Shown here one piece after another: positions 23,437 to 31,239 of a stretch of DNA of 35,902 nucleotides. A program made the position numbers and the translations under genes. How positions within the stretch are numbered: position 1 is the first letter of the stretch; the number at the start of each line of letters is the position of its first letter. The notes under the pieces are model-generated. The model saw only the letters and a list, made by a program, of their open reading frames with translations, was not told where the DNA came from and made no database searches. The DNA is from Bordetella sp. (GTDB lineage Bacteria > Pseudomonadota > Alphaproteobacteria > Caulobacterales > Caulobacteraceae): positions 1-35,902 of the forward strand of contig JAFKFS010000033.1 in NCBI GenBank assembly GCA_017308115.1, written 5' to 3'.

Positions 23437-23867
23437 GCGACCCGATCTTCCCGGCGGTCGATCCTGCGCGCCTCGCCGCGATCCACGCCGAGGCGTTCGC
23501 GGCGCCCTGGGACCAGACGGCGCTGGCCGAGCTCCTGGCCTCGCCGGGCGTATTCGCCGTGGCCGAGGCCGACGGCTTCATCCTGATCCGCGCCGTGGTC
23601 GACGAAGCAGAGATTCTGACCCTGGCGGTGCGGCCCTCGGCGCGGCGCGCGGGGCTGGGCGCGCGACTGGTCGAGGCGGCGGTGGTGCGCGCCGCCGCCC
23701 TGGGCGCCGAACGGATGTTCCTGGAAGTCGCCGAGGGCAACGCCGCCGCCCGCGCCCTCTACGTCCGAAGCGGTTTCGTCGAGATGGGCCGCCGACGCGG
23801 CTATTATTCGTATGCGGACGGAAGCCGCGAGGATGCGCTGACGCTGGTCCTGAACTTTTCTCGATAG
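23433..23867 (+). CDS. rimI: Ribosomal-protein-alanine N-acetyltransferase RimI-like (GNAT)
   Basis: The 144-residue GNAT acetyltransferase has an acetyl-CoA-binding R-R-A-G-L-G-A-R-L-V motif (about residues 71-80), preceded by the AEILTLAVRPSARR strand and followed by MFLEVAEGNAAARALYVRSGFVEMGRRRGYY, the RimI C-terminal block (E-V-x-x-x-N-x-x-A-x-x-L-Y-x-x-x-G-F-x-x-x-G-x-R-x-x-Y-Y). RimI acetylates the N terminus of ribosomal protein S18 in E. coli. GTG start, overlapping tsaB; the next gene, fur, starts 37 bp later on the same strand. The exact substrate here is inferred from the tsaB-rimI pairing. Confidence 0.9.
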   Translation: MSDPIFPAVDPARLAAIHAEAFAAPWDQTALAELLASPGVFAVAEADGFILIRAVVDEAEILTLAVRPSARRAGLGARLVEAAVVRAAALGAERMFLEVAEGNAAARALYVRSGFVEMGRRRGYYSYADGSREDALTLVLNFSR

Positions 23868-23904
23868 CTTCCATAAGGCGACGGTCCATCCTATCTTCGC
23901 CGCC

Positions 23905-24375
23905 ATGGACCGGATTGAAAAACTCTGCGCCGAGCGCGGCATGCGCATGACCGAGCAACGTCGGGTGATCGCCCGCGTCCTGTCGAACGCCGAAGACCAT
24001 CCCGATGTGGAGGAGCTGTATCGCCGCGCCTCGGCCATCGATCCGCACATCTCGATCGCCACCGTCTATCGCACCGTGCGCCTGTTCGAAGAGGCGGGCG
24101 TGGTCGAGAAGCACGACTTCGGCGACGGCCGCAGCCGCTATGAAGAGGCCGGCGACGACCACCACGACCACCTGATCGACACCAAGACGGGCGAGGTCAT
24201 CGAATTCTTCGACGCCGAGATCGAGCGGCTGAAGGCCGAGATCGCCCGCAAGCTCGGCTATGAACTGGTCGGCCACAAGCTGGAGCTGTACGGCCACGTC
24301 ATCCCCGGCGCCGAGCCGGTGGAGCGCGAGGGCCTGATCTACAAACGGCGCCCGCGTGACGAGGCGGAAGACTGA
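23905..24375 (+). CDS. fur: Ferric uptake regulator Fur
   Basis: The 156-residue Fur-family repressor has a winged helix (about residues 1-80: MRMTEQRRVIARVLSNAEDHPDVEELYRRA, then ISIATVYRTVRLFEEAG) and a metal-binding segment DDHHDHLID (His86, His87, His89) followed by E-V-I-E-F-F and a C-terminal dimerisation region. It has no C-x2-C pair, so the structural zinc site of E. coli Fur is absent; I believe this is common in alphaproteobacterial Fur. It could be Irr- or Mur-like, but the HHDHLID pattern and the extended C terminus fit Fur. It follows tsaB-rimI by 37 bp and precedes miaB. Confidence 0.93.
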   Translation: MDRIEKLCAERGMRMTEQRRVIARVLSNAEDHPDVEELYRRASAIDPHISIATVYRTVRLFEEAGVVEKHDFGDGRSRYEEAGDDHHDHLIDTKTGEVIEFFDAEIERLKAEIARKLGYELVGHKLELYGHVIPGAEPVEREGLIYKRRPRDEAED

Positions 24376-24441
24376 TTCGGCGCGCCCGTCCGGACCGCGC
24401 CCGCGCTTGCCGTCGCCTGTTTCGGCGATCATAAGCCGGTC

Positions 24442-25857
24442 ATGACCGATACGCTCCAAAAGCCCGTCGCGGACCCCGTCCTGGACCACGGCGGCGCGCC
24501 CGAAGGCGGGTCCGCGCCCAAGCGCCTGTTCATCAAGACCTACGGCTGTCAGATGAACGTCTATGACAGCGAACGCATGGCCGACGTCCTGCGGCCGCTG
24601 GGCTATGCGCCGACCGATACGCCGGACGGCGCCGACTTCGTCATCCTGAACACCTGCCACATCCGCGAGAAGGCGGCCGAGAAGGTCTATTCCGAACTCG
24701 GCAAGCTGCGGATGATGAAGGAGGAGAAGGCCGCGGCGGGGCAGGGCGGCATGACCATCGCCGTGGCCGGTTGCGTCGCCCAGGCTGAGGGCGAGGAGAT
24801 CATGAAGCGCCAGCCGGCGGTCGATCTGGTGGTCGGGCCGCAGGCCTACCACCAACTGCCGGAACTGCTGACCCGCACGGCGCGGGCGCGCGGCGAGCGC
24901 ATCGGCGCCGATTTCGCCCCGAATGAGAAGTTCGACGCCCTGCCCGCCACGCGCGGGACAGAGGGGGTGACAGCCTTCCTGACCGTGCAGGAAGGCTGCG
25001 ACAAATTCTGCACCTTCTGCGTCGTGCCCTATACGCGCGGGGCCGAATGGTCGCGCCCGGTCGCGGCGGTGCTGGACGAGGCGCGGGCGCTGGCCGACCG
25101 GGGCGTGCGTGAGGTCACTCTGCTGGGCCAGAACGTCAACGCCTATGATGGCGAGGGACCGGACGGAAAACCCTTTACGCTGGCGAAGCTGGCCTACGCC
25201 CTGGCGGCCATCCCCGGCATTGAGCGCATCCGCTATACCACCAGCCACCCCAACGACATGTCGGACGACCTGATCGCGGCGCACGGCGATCTGGACGCCC
25301 TGATGCCCTATCTGCACCTGCCGGTGCAGTCGGGCTCGGACCGCATCCTGCGGCTGATGAACCGCAAGCACGGGCGCCAGAAATATTTCGATCTGATCGA
25401 CCGCATCCGCGCGGCGCGGCCGGACATGGCGCTGTCGGGCGACTTCATCGTCGGCTTCCCCGGCGAGACGGACCGCGATTTCGAGGACACCATGGATCTG
25501 GTGCGGCGGGTGAACTACGCCAGCGCCTTCTCCTTCATGTATTCGCCGCGTCCCGGCACTCCCGCCGCGACGATGGCGGCTCAGGTTCCGGACGAGGTCG
25601 CCAAGGCGCGCCTGCACGCGCTTCAGGCCCTGCTGACCGAACAGCAGGTCGCCTTCAACCGGTCGCTGGCCGGACGCGTCCTGCCGGTGCTGTTCGAGAG
25701 AAAGGGCCGCCACGGCGCCCAGGCCATCGGCCGCTCGCCCTATCTGCAATCGGTCCACGTCGAGGACGCGGATCAACTGATCGGCCGGATCGTTCCGGTC
25801 GAGATCATCAGCGGCCAGCAGAACAGCCTGACCGGCCGCCTGATCCAGACGAACTGA
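24442..25857 (+). CDS. miaB: MiaB, tRNA-2-methylthio-N6-dimethylallyladenosine synthase
   Basis: The 471-residue radical-SAM methylthiotransferase modifies i6A37 of tRNA to ms2i6A37. The N-terminal UPF0004 domain has Cys36 ([14 protein letters not shown]), Cys72 (NTCHIREKA) and Cys111 (VAGCVAQ), which bind the second [4Fe-4S] cluster. The radical-SAM motif is Cys186, Cys190 and Cys193 ([17 protein letters not shown]). The C-terminal TRAM domain covers about residues 400-468. ATG 24442 gives a 25-residue variable lead before the domain. It is followed, after a repeat-bearing gap, by phoH-ybeY-lnt on the same strand, a frequent alphaproteobacterial neighbourhood. Confidence 0.97.
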   Translation: MTDTLQKPVADPVLDHGGAPEGGSAPKRLFIKTYGCQMNVYDSERMADVLRPLGYAPTDTPDGADFVILNTCHIREKAAEKVYSELGKLRMMKEEKAAAGQGGMTIAVAGCVAQAEGEEIMKRQPAVDLVVGPQAYHQLPELLTRTARARGERIGADFAPNEKFDALPATRGTEGVTAFLTVQEGCDKFCTFCVVPYTRGAEWSRPVAAVLDEARALADRGVREVTLLGQNVNAYDGEGPDGKPFTLAKLAYALAAIPGIERIRYTTSHPNDMSDDLIAAHGDLDALMPYLHLPVQSGSDRILRLMNRKHGRQKYFDLIDRIRAARPDMALSGDFIVGFPGETDRDFEDTMDLVRRVNYASAFSFMYSPRPGTPAATMAAQVPDEVAKARLHALQALLTEQQVAFNRSLAGRVLPVLFERKGRHGAQAIGRSPYLQSVHVEDADQLIGRIVPVEIISGQQNSLTGRLIQTN

Positions 25858-25904
25858 CGCCTGTTTCGCCGCGCGCCGTGTGCGGGACAGGAACACGTAA
25901 TAAC

Positions 25905-25946
25905 GTCCCTCAAGCAGCCTCACGCCGCGCGTGAGGCGATAGGGAC
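25905..25946 (-). repeat. CTCAAGCAGC nested-hairpin repeat, copy 5 (most regular)
   Basis: Outer arms GTCCCT and AGGGAC (25905-25910, 25941-25946) are perfect. CAAGCA is followed by perfect 9-bp inner arms GCCTCACGC/GCGTGAGGC with a CGC loop (25917-25937). It lies between miaB and phoH, 16 bp before the phoH ATG, so its outer hairpin could affect phoH translation. Confidence 0.85.
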
Positions 25947-25961
25947 TCTTAAGGAGACCTC

Positions 25962-26969
25962 ATGGCGCGCGAGTCCGAGTTCCTGTCCCTCAGCGATGCG
26001 GCGCTGCGCGCCGTCATCGGGCCGAACAGCCGCCATCTGGCTCTGATCGAGGACGCCTTCAAGGTGCTGGTCGAGACGCCGGGCGGCGGGGTGTCGATCA
26101 ACGGCTCGACGCGGGACCGGGCGCAGGCGCGCCGGGTGATCGAGGCCCTGTCGAACCGGGCCGAGGCGGGGGCCGAGATCACCGAGGCCGACGTGCGCAC
26201 CGCGCTCGGCGCCGCCGTGACCCAGCCGCGCGCTGAGCCCGCAGGTCGCACCACGGGCCGCAGCGTGCCCGAGGGCGCCGCCCTGCCCGTCGGCCGTCGC
26301 GGCGCCATCGCGCCCAAGACGGCGTCCCAGGCGCGCTATCTGGAGATGCTGGGCCGCTGCGAACTGACCTTCGGCGTCGGCCCGGCGGGCACGGGCAAGA
26401 CCTTTCTGGCGGCGGCCTATGGCGCCTCCCTGCTGAAGCGGGGGCAGGTGGACCGGCTGGTCATCACCCGCCCGGCGGTCGAGGCGGGCGAGAAGCTGGG
26501 CTTCCTGCCCGGCGACCTGAACGAGAAGGTCGACCCCTATCTGGCCCCGATCTGGGAGTCGCTGAACGACATCCTCGGCGTCGACGACGTGCGCCGCCGA
26601 CGCGAGAAAGGCGAGATCGAGGCCGCCCCCATCGCCTTCATGCGCGGCCGCACTCTCAGCCACGCCTTCATCATCGTCGATGAGGCGCAGAACACCTCGC
26701 GCATGCAGATGAAGATGGTGCTGACCCGTCTGGGCGAGGGCGCGCGCATGGTGGTGACGGGCGATCCGTCGCAGGTCGACCTGCTGAACCCGCGCGATTC
26801 CGGTCTGGCCCACGCCCTGCGCATCCTCAAGGACGTGGAGGGCGTCGGCGTCCAGCAATTCAAGTCCGAGGACGTGGTGCGCCACGCCATGGTCGAGCGC
26901 ATCGTGCGGGCCTATGACAGCGACGCCGCGCGCAGCCGACCCTTCCCCGACCTCGAGGACGACGCCTGA
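25962..26969 (+). CDS. phoH: PhoH-like ATPase (YbeZ type)
   Basis: The 335-residue P-loop protein has Walker A GVGPAGTGKTFLA (about residues 138-150), then LVITRPAVEAGEKLGFLPGD, and Walker B HAFIIVDEAQNTS, with a later MVVTGDPSQVDL block. The N-terminal 110 residues carry a KH-like region. PhoH/YbeZ proteins are linked with the RNase YbeY and have been described as RNA helicase-like ATPases. The ATG at 25962 follows TAAGGAGACCTC, a clear ribosome binding site. The stop overlaps the ybeY ATG by one base (TGATG). The gene order phoH-ybeY-lnt supports the call. Confidence 0.95.
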   Translation: MARESEFLSLSDAALRAVIGPNSRHLALIEDAFKVLVETPGGGVSINGSTRDRAQARRVIEALSNRAEAGAEITEADVRTALGAAVTQPRAEPAGRTTGRSVPEGAALPVGRRGAIAPKTASQARYLEMLGRCELTFGVGPAGTGKTFLAAAYGASLLKRGQVDRLVITRPAVEAGEKLGFLPGDLNEKVDPYLAPIWESLNDILGVDDVRRRREKGEIEAAPIAFMRGRTLSHAFIIVDEAQNTSRMQMKMVLTRLGEGARMVVTGDPSQVDLLNPRDSGLAHALRILKDVEGVGVQQFKSEDVVRHAMVERIVRAYDSDAARSRPFPDLEDDA

Positions 26970-27439
26970 TGATCGAGGTCGAGATCGACAGCGAAGGCTG
27001 GACCGAGGCCCTGCCCGAAGCGGCGGCGGTCGCCGCGCGCGCGGCCCGAGCGGCCCTTGGAACAGTCGAGGGCGATGTGGTCGTGCTGCTGGCCGACGAC
27101 GCGGCGGTGCAGGATCTGAACGCCCGCTTCCGCGACAAGGACCGGCCGACGAACGTCCTGTCCTTTCCGGCGGCCGAGAGCGCCTTTCCGCATCTGGGCG
27201 ATGTGGTGTTGGGCTACGACTATTGCGCGGCGGAGGCGACGGCCCAGGGCAAGACCCTGTCCGATCATCTGAGCCATCTGGTCGTCCACGGCGTGCTGCA
27301 CCTGCTGGGCCGCGACCACGAGGCCGACGCCGAGGCCGAGGAGATGGAGGCCGAGGAGCGCGAGATCCTGGCCGGACTGGGGGTCGCCGACCCCTATGCC
27401 AGCGAGAATGGGGCGGCCGAGCATGAGGGCGCGGCGTGA
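26969..27439 (+). CDS. ybeY: Endoribonuclease YbeY
   Basis: The 156-residue zinc enzyme acts in 16S rRNA 3'-end maturation and ribosome quality control. It has the metal site HGVLHLLGRDH (His107, His111, His117) and the NARFRDKDRPTNVLSFP block upstream of it. The tail ending EEMEAEEREILAGLGVADPY is typical. ATG 26969 overlaps phoH by one base, and the stop overlaps the lnt GTG by 4 bp. In many alphaproteobacteria a CorC/TlyC-type gene stands between ybeY and lnt; here there is none. Confidence 0.96.
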   Translation: MIEVEIDSEGWTEALPEAAAVAARAARAALGTVEGDVVVLLADDAAVQDLNARFRDKDRPTNVLSFPAAESAFPHLGDVVLGYDYCAAEATAQGKTLSDHLSHLVVHGVLHLLGRDHEADAEAEEMEAEEREILAGLGVADPYASENGAAEHEGAA

Positions 27440-29043
27440 GCGGGGCGATTGCCGCCCGGTTCGCGGGCCTGCTGGACAACCGCTGGGGCCGGATCGCCCT
27501 GGCGCTTCTGGCCGGGGCGGGCGCCGCCCTGGTCCATCCGCCGTTCGGCTTCCTGCCGGGTCTGCTGGGCTATCCGCTCCTGTTGCTGCTGGCTGATCGC
27601 CCAGAGAGCGTGAAGGGGGGGATGAAGGGCGGTTTCTGGGTCGGCTGGCTGGCGGGCTTCGCCTATTTCTTCATCGGCTGCTGGTGGGTGGCCGAGGCCT
27701 TCCTGGTCAATCCGGCCCAGGCCTGGATGGCGCCGTTTGCGGCCAGCCTGCTGCCGGCGGGCATGGGGCTGTTCTGGGGTCTGGCGACCATGGCCTATCG
27801 CCGGTTCCGTCCGGCCGGGGCGCGGCGCGTCCTGCTGTTCGCGGCCCTGTTCGCCCTGATGGAGTGGACGCGCGGCCATGTCCTGACCGGCTTTCCGTGG
27901 AACCCGGCGGGCGCCGGCTGGGCGGCCGGGTCGGCCATGTCCCAGTTCGCCTCGGTCGCCGGGGTCTATGGGCTGGGCCTCGTCACCGTGGCGGCGGTCA
28001 GCGCCGTCGCGCCTCTGGCCGACGCCGGGCCGCGACGGCTGCGCCTGATCGCGGCGGGGCTGGGCGTGCTGGCCCTGGCCGGCCTGTTCGCCTTCGGCGC
28101 CCTGCGCCTGTCCTCGGCGCGGTCGTCGGACACGCCGACCCTGGTGCGTCTGGTCCAGGCCGACATCCCCCAGGACTACAAGTGGAGCCCCGAGGCTTAC
28201 CAGGCCATTCTGGGCCGCTATCTGGAGCTGACGTCGCGTCCGGTTCAGTCCGGGGGCCTGCCTGACGTGGTGATCTGGCCCGAGGGCGCCCTGCCGACCA
28301 CGGCCAACGACCTGTTCGCCTCGCCGGACGCCCAGGCGGTCGCGGCCGCCTTGCGGACGGGCCAGACCCTTCTGGCGGGGCTGAGCCGGGGCGAGGCTGA
28401 CCCGACGGCGGAAACCGGCGCGCGCTATTACAACAGCCTGTTCGCCCTGCACGACGAAGGCGCGACGGGCCTGCGCATCGACGCCGTCTACGACAAGCAC
28501 CGGCTGGTGCCGTTCGGCGAATACCTGCCGATGGGCGCGCTGATGAGCAAGATCGGGGTGCGCAGCCTGGTGCATGTCCCGGCCGACTTCAGCGCCGGGC
28601 CGACCCCGGCGCCGATCAGCCTGGCGGGCGCCCCGCCGGCGCAGCCGCTGATCTGCTACGAAGCCCTCTATCCGGGCTTCACGCCCGCGACGGCGGCGAC
28701 GCGCCCGGCCTGGATCGTCAACGTCTCCAACGACGCCTGGTTCGGCAAGACGTCCGGGCCGCGCCAGCACCTGAACCTGGCCTCCTATCGGGCGCTGGAG
28801 ACGGGGCTGCCGGTGGCGCGGGCGACGCCCACGGGCGTCTCTGCCATGATCGATCCCTGGGGCCGCATCGTGCAGGGCAAGCGGCTGGACCCCGGCCAGG
28901 CGGGGGTGATCGACGTGCGCCTGCCGCAGGCCGCGCCGCCGACGCTTTACGGTCGCTGGGGCGATCTGGGGTTCGCCGTTTTTTTGATTATAATGCTGGT
29001 CACGGGGCGAGGCCGCGCCGCAAGGGCGGGGCCGGGTCGTTAA
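27436..29043 (+). CDS. lnt: Apolipoprotein N-acyltransferase Lnt
   Basis: The 535-residue inner-membrane enzyme adds the third acyl chain to lipoproteins. The N-terminal half carries about six membrane helices (residues 20-215, with WVGWLAGFAYFFIGCWWVAE). The C-terminal nitrilase-like domain begins about residue 230 (LVRLVQADIPQDYKW) and holds the catalytic triad: Glu in VIWPEGALP, Lys in VYDKHRLVPFGEYLP, Cys in LICYEALYPGF. A final membrane helix lies at about 515-530. GTG start at 27436 within the ybeY stop. The window's MltA is a likely client lipoprotein. The usual length is about 500-540. Confidence 0.96.
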   Translation: MSGAIAARFAGLLDNRWGRIALALLAGAGAALVHPPFGFLPGLLGYPLLLLLADRPESVKGGMKGGFWVGWLAGFAYFFIGCWWVAEAFLVNPAQAWMAPFAASLLPAGMGLFWGLATMAYRRFRPAGARRVLLFAALFALMEWTRGHVLTGFPWNPAGAGWAAGSAMSQFASVAGVYGLGLVTVAAVSAVAPLADAGPRRLRLIAAGLGVLALAGLFAFGALRLSSARSSDTPTLVRLVQADIPQDYKWSPEAYQAILGRYLELTSRPVQSGGLPDVVIWPEGALPTTANDLFASPDAQAVAAALRTGQTLLAGLSRGEADPTAETGARYYNSLFALHDEGATGLRIDAVYDKHRLVPFGEYLPMGALMSKIGVRSLVHVPADFSAGPTPAPISLAGAPPAQPLICYEALYPGFTPATAATRPAWIVNVSNDAWFGKTSGPRQHLNLASYRALETGLPVARATPTGVSAMIDPWGRIVQGKRLDPGQAGVIDVRLPQAAPPTLYGRWGDLGFAVFLIIMLVTGRGRAARAGPGR

Positions 29044-29114
29044 CCTATCGGGGCGGTTCTCCCGTGACGCCCCTGAGACGCGAATTGACATGACATCGAC
29101 CGGGGGACGGCGGC

Positions 29115-29567
29115 ATGTCGGGAAGAAAACCGGGGAGACGGCAGGCCATGGTCAGGGGTTCCGGGACGGAAGGTCCTCATCTGGTGGACCGGCATGTGGG
29201 GCGGCGCGTGTGCGAGAAACGCATCGCCCTCGGCTATAATCAGACCGATCTGGGTCAGGCGCTCGGGGTGACCTTCCAGCAGGTGCAGAAGTACGAGAAG
29301 GGCGCCAATCGCATCTCGGCGTCCAAGCTGTGGGACATCGCCCGCTTCTTCCGCGTCGACATCGGCTATTTCTTCGAGGGGCTGACCGCCTCGGCCCAGC
29401 CCGGCATGGCGGAGCCCGAGGCCGAAGCCTTCGTGCACGACCACCCCGCCACCCGCCAGACCATCGAGATCGGCCGCCTGGCGCCGCGCCTGTCCTCGCG
29501 CCAGCAGAAGCTGGTGGTCGATCTCATGCGCGAACTGGTCGAGGACGGCGCGGGCGCCGCCGACTGA
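29115..29567 (+). CDS. XRE-family regulator (paralogue of the gene at 22308)
   Basis: The 150-residue protein has a helix-turn-helix at about residues 25-85 (DRHVGRRVCEKRIALGYNQT, then GVTFQQVQKYEKGANRISAS and LWDIARFFRVDIGYFFEGL). The recognition helix is almost the same as in the gene at 22308. I recall a Caulobacter regulator of this type upstream of metK; metK is not here. Two starts are possible: ATG 29115, or ATG 29148, which follows GGGGAGACGG at a better distance. The C-terminal segment, RLSSRQQKLVVDLMRELVED, is helical. A bidirectional terminator follows. Confidence 0.85.
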   Translation: MSGRKPGRRQAMVRGSGTEGPHLVDRHVGRRVCEKRIALGYNQTDLGQALGVTFQQVQKYEKGANRISASKLWDIARFFRVDIGYFFEGLTASAQPGMAEPEAEAFVHDHPATRQTIEIGRLAPRLSSRQQKLVVDLMRELVEDGAGAAD

Positions 29568-29597
29568 GGCCGGTGGCGGACAACGGCGGATAAAAGA

Positions 29598-29625
29598 AAA
29601 AGGCGCGGATCGCTCCGCGCCTTTT
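29598..29625. terminator. Bidirectional intrinsic terminator between the XRE gene and ahpD
   Basis: A 12-bp stem AAAAGGCGCGGA/TCCGCGCCTTTT with a TCGC loop sits between convergent genes. U-tracts occur on both strands, so it can end both transcripts. Confidence 0.88.
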
Positions 29626-29648
29626 CCTGTTCGGACGGCGGCCCGGAA

Positions 29649-30182
29649 TCAAGCGGACAGCGCCGTCTCCGAGGCGATGATGCGGCTGGCGGCGTGAACC
29701 ACGGCGCCGATGCGCAGCGCGGCCTGAATCTGCAGGGTCGGCACGGCGTGCTTGCGCAGTTCGCCTTCGTGGGCGTCGATGCAGGCGCCGCAGCCGTTGA
29801 TGGCCGAGACGGCGGTCGACCACAGTTCGAAGTCCAGCTTCTCGACGCCGGGGTTGGCGATGACGTTCATGCGCAGCTTGGCCGGCAGGGTGGCGTACTC
29901 CTGGTTCTTCATCAGGTGCAGCGACCGATAGTAGATGTTGTTCATCCCCATGACGGCGGCGGCGGCCTTGGCGGCGTTCATCGCCTCGGGCGACAGGACG
30001 GTCGCGGCATGGGCCTCGATCAGCTTGACCACCGGCGCGACGCCGATGGCGTGGGCCGAGGCCAGGAAGCAGCCCCACTTCTGCTGGTCGTTCAAGACCG
30101 TCTCGTTCGAGAGCGAGGACAGGTTCAGCGAAATGTCCTTGCCGTAGGCCGGGATCAGTTCGCGCAGGGCGTCGATGGACAT
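29649..30182 (-). CDS. ahpD: AhpD, alkyl hydroperoxidase/AhpC reductant
   Basis: The 177-residue AhpD-family protein has the redox motif CGACIDAHEG with Cys131 and Cys134, His138, and Glu119 in the D-F-E-L-W segment, matching mycobacterial AhpD (Cys130, Cys133, His137, Glu118). AhpD reduces AhpC through its C-x2-C pair, with its own disulfide reduced by a lipoamide-type system. It lies downstream of ahpC on the same strand, 203 bp away, with a terminator between them, so it may be transcribed separately or by read-through. The all-helical pattern and full length fit the family. Confidence 0.94.
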   Translation of the reverse strand: MSIDALRELIPAYGKDISLNLSSLSNETVLNDQQKWGCFLASAHAIGVAPVVKLIEAHAATVLSPEAMNAAKAAAAVMGMNNIYYRSLHLMKNQEYATLPAKLRMNVIANPGVEKLDFELWSTAVSAINGCGACIDAHEGELRKHAVPTLQIQAALRIGAVVHAASRIIASETALSA

Positions 30183-30294
30183 GAAAAACTCCTGAGTGAA
30201 GGCCGGGACGCGGAAGGGTCCCGTGAATCGTCGCGCCGTCGGCGCGCCGGGGTCAAGGCCGGCCCGGTCCGAACAGACTGGGCGCCGGGCATGA

Positions 30295-30330
30295 GAAAAG
30301 GCGGCGACAGTCGCCCGCCGCCGCCTTTTC
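30295..30330 (-). terminator. Intrinsic terminator after ahpC
   Basis: A 12-bp stem GAAAAGGCGGCG/CGCCGCCTTTTC with a 12-base loop lies 56 bp past the ahpC stop codon on the minus strand. The U residues are within the stem ends. Apart from this hairpin, the 203 bp between ahpC and ahpD show nothing I can assign. Confidence 0.7.
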
Positions 30331-30385
30331 AGAGACGGTCGGCCCCGACCCTACGAACGCGGTCCGGGCCTGTCTGGGCCGGGAC

Positions 30386-30940
30386 TTAAGCGGCCAGGGT
30401 ATCGCCGCCGACCGGGCGGTTGCAGGCGCACAGTTCGTCGGTCTGCAGGGCGTCGACCACGCGCAGGGTGTCTTCCGGCGAACGGCCGACGTTCAGGTTG
30501 GTGACGTAGACGTGCTGGATGACGTTGTGCGGGTCGACGACGAAGGTCGCGCGCAGGGCCACGCCTTCTTCTTCGTCCAGCACGCCCAGGGCGCGGGCCA
30601 GCTTGCCGCCGTTGTCGGCGAACTGCCAGATCGGCAGCTTGTTCAGGTCGGCGTGGTCGCGGCGCCAGGCCAGCTTGGTGAACTCATTGTCGGTCGAACC
30701 GCCCAGAACCACGGTGTCGCGGTCCTCGAAGTCCTTGCCCAGCTTGGCGAAGGCGGCGATTTCGGTCGGGCAGACGAAGGTGAAGTCCTTCGGGTAGAAG
30801 AAGATGACCTTCCACTTGCCCTCGAACGAGTCCTGGGTGAGGGCTTCGAAGGCCGACACGCCGTTCTCCTCGTGGACGTTGAAGCCCGGCTTCACGCCGA
30901 TGATCTTGAATTCAGGCAGTTTTTGACCGACGCCCAACAT
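30386..30940 (-). CDS. ahpC: AhpC-type peroxiredoxin
   Basis: The 184-residue peroxiredoxin reduces peroxides. The peroxidatic Cys57 is in FFYPKDFTFVCPTEIAAF. The C-terminal LCACNR segment holds Cys171 and Cys173 as resolving residues, the C-x-C arrangement found in AhpCs that work with AhpD rather than AhpF. I chose the ATG at 30940-30938 (MLGVGQKLPEFKI); the longer frame adds 32 residues without family support. It is divergent from the oxyR-type gene, with an approximately 300-bp shared region full of inverted repeats. Its partner ahpD is next on the same strand, and ahpF is not present. Confidence 0.96.
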   Translation of the reverse strand: MLGVGQKLPEFKIIGVKPGFNVHEENGVSAFEALTQDSFEGKWKVIFFYPKDFTFVCPTEIAAFAKLGKDFEDRDTVVLGGSTDNEFTKLAWRRDHADLNKLPIWQFADNGGKLARALGVLDEEEGVALRATFVVDPHNVIQHVYVTNLNVGRSPEDTLRVVDALQTDELCACNRPVGGDTLAA

Positions 30941-31239
30941 GAGGGTGCTCCATGGTTCGCAAGGAATGACAGCCGGCGAGGCGGGGGAGGTGCTGCGCCG
31001 ATGCCCCCAGATGGGCCGGGGCGGCCAGGAAGTCAAATCGATGATTTGCGAAGGCCCGATAGAAATTATTTATTGAAAGCCGCAGGCAGGGGTCATCCTT
31101 CATGATCCCCGCTCGGGGCGGGACCGGCGCCGTCCAAGCCTCATCGCATCGGCGACGGCCGAGGCGGCGCTCCGCTCCAAGACTATCGATAGTTTCGATT
31201 GTCTTTGAAAACTCAATAGATCGGGTCTATGTGAAGGGG
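30941..31239. promoter_or_regulatory. ahpC/oxyR divergent control region
   Basis: These 299 bp hold no gene. Symmetric elements are: CAAATC-GAT-GATTTG (31034-31048); ATAG-N7-TTAT (31059-31073), one base off an OxyR half box; ACTATCGATAGT (31182-31193), a perfect palindrome; and ATAG-N7-CTAT (31216-31230), which fits the E. coli OxyR half box (ATAG-N7-CTAT) at all eight fixed outer bases. The pairs are not spaced as the full four-box OxyR site, so the register of binding is open. The last element ends one base before a possible GTG start of oxyR. Confidence 0.6.

Noticed and set aside
29085-29113. Promoter with TTGACA before the XRE gene at 29115
   Set aside because: No acceptable -10 follows at the right distance, since the start codon falls there.
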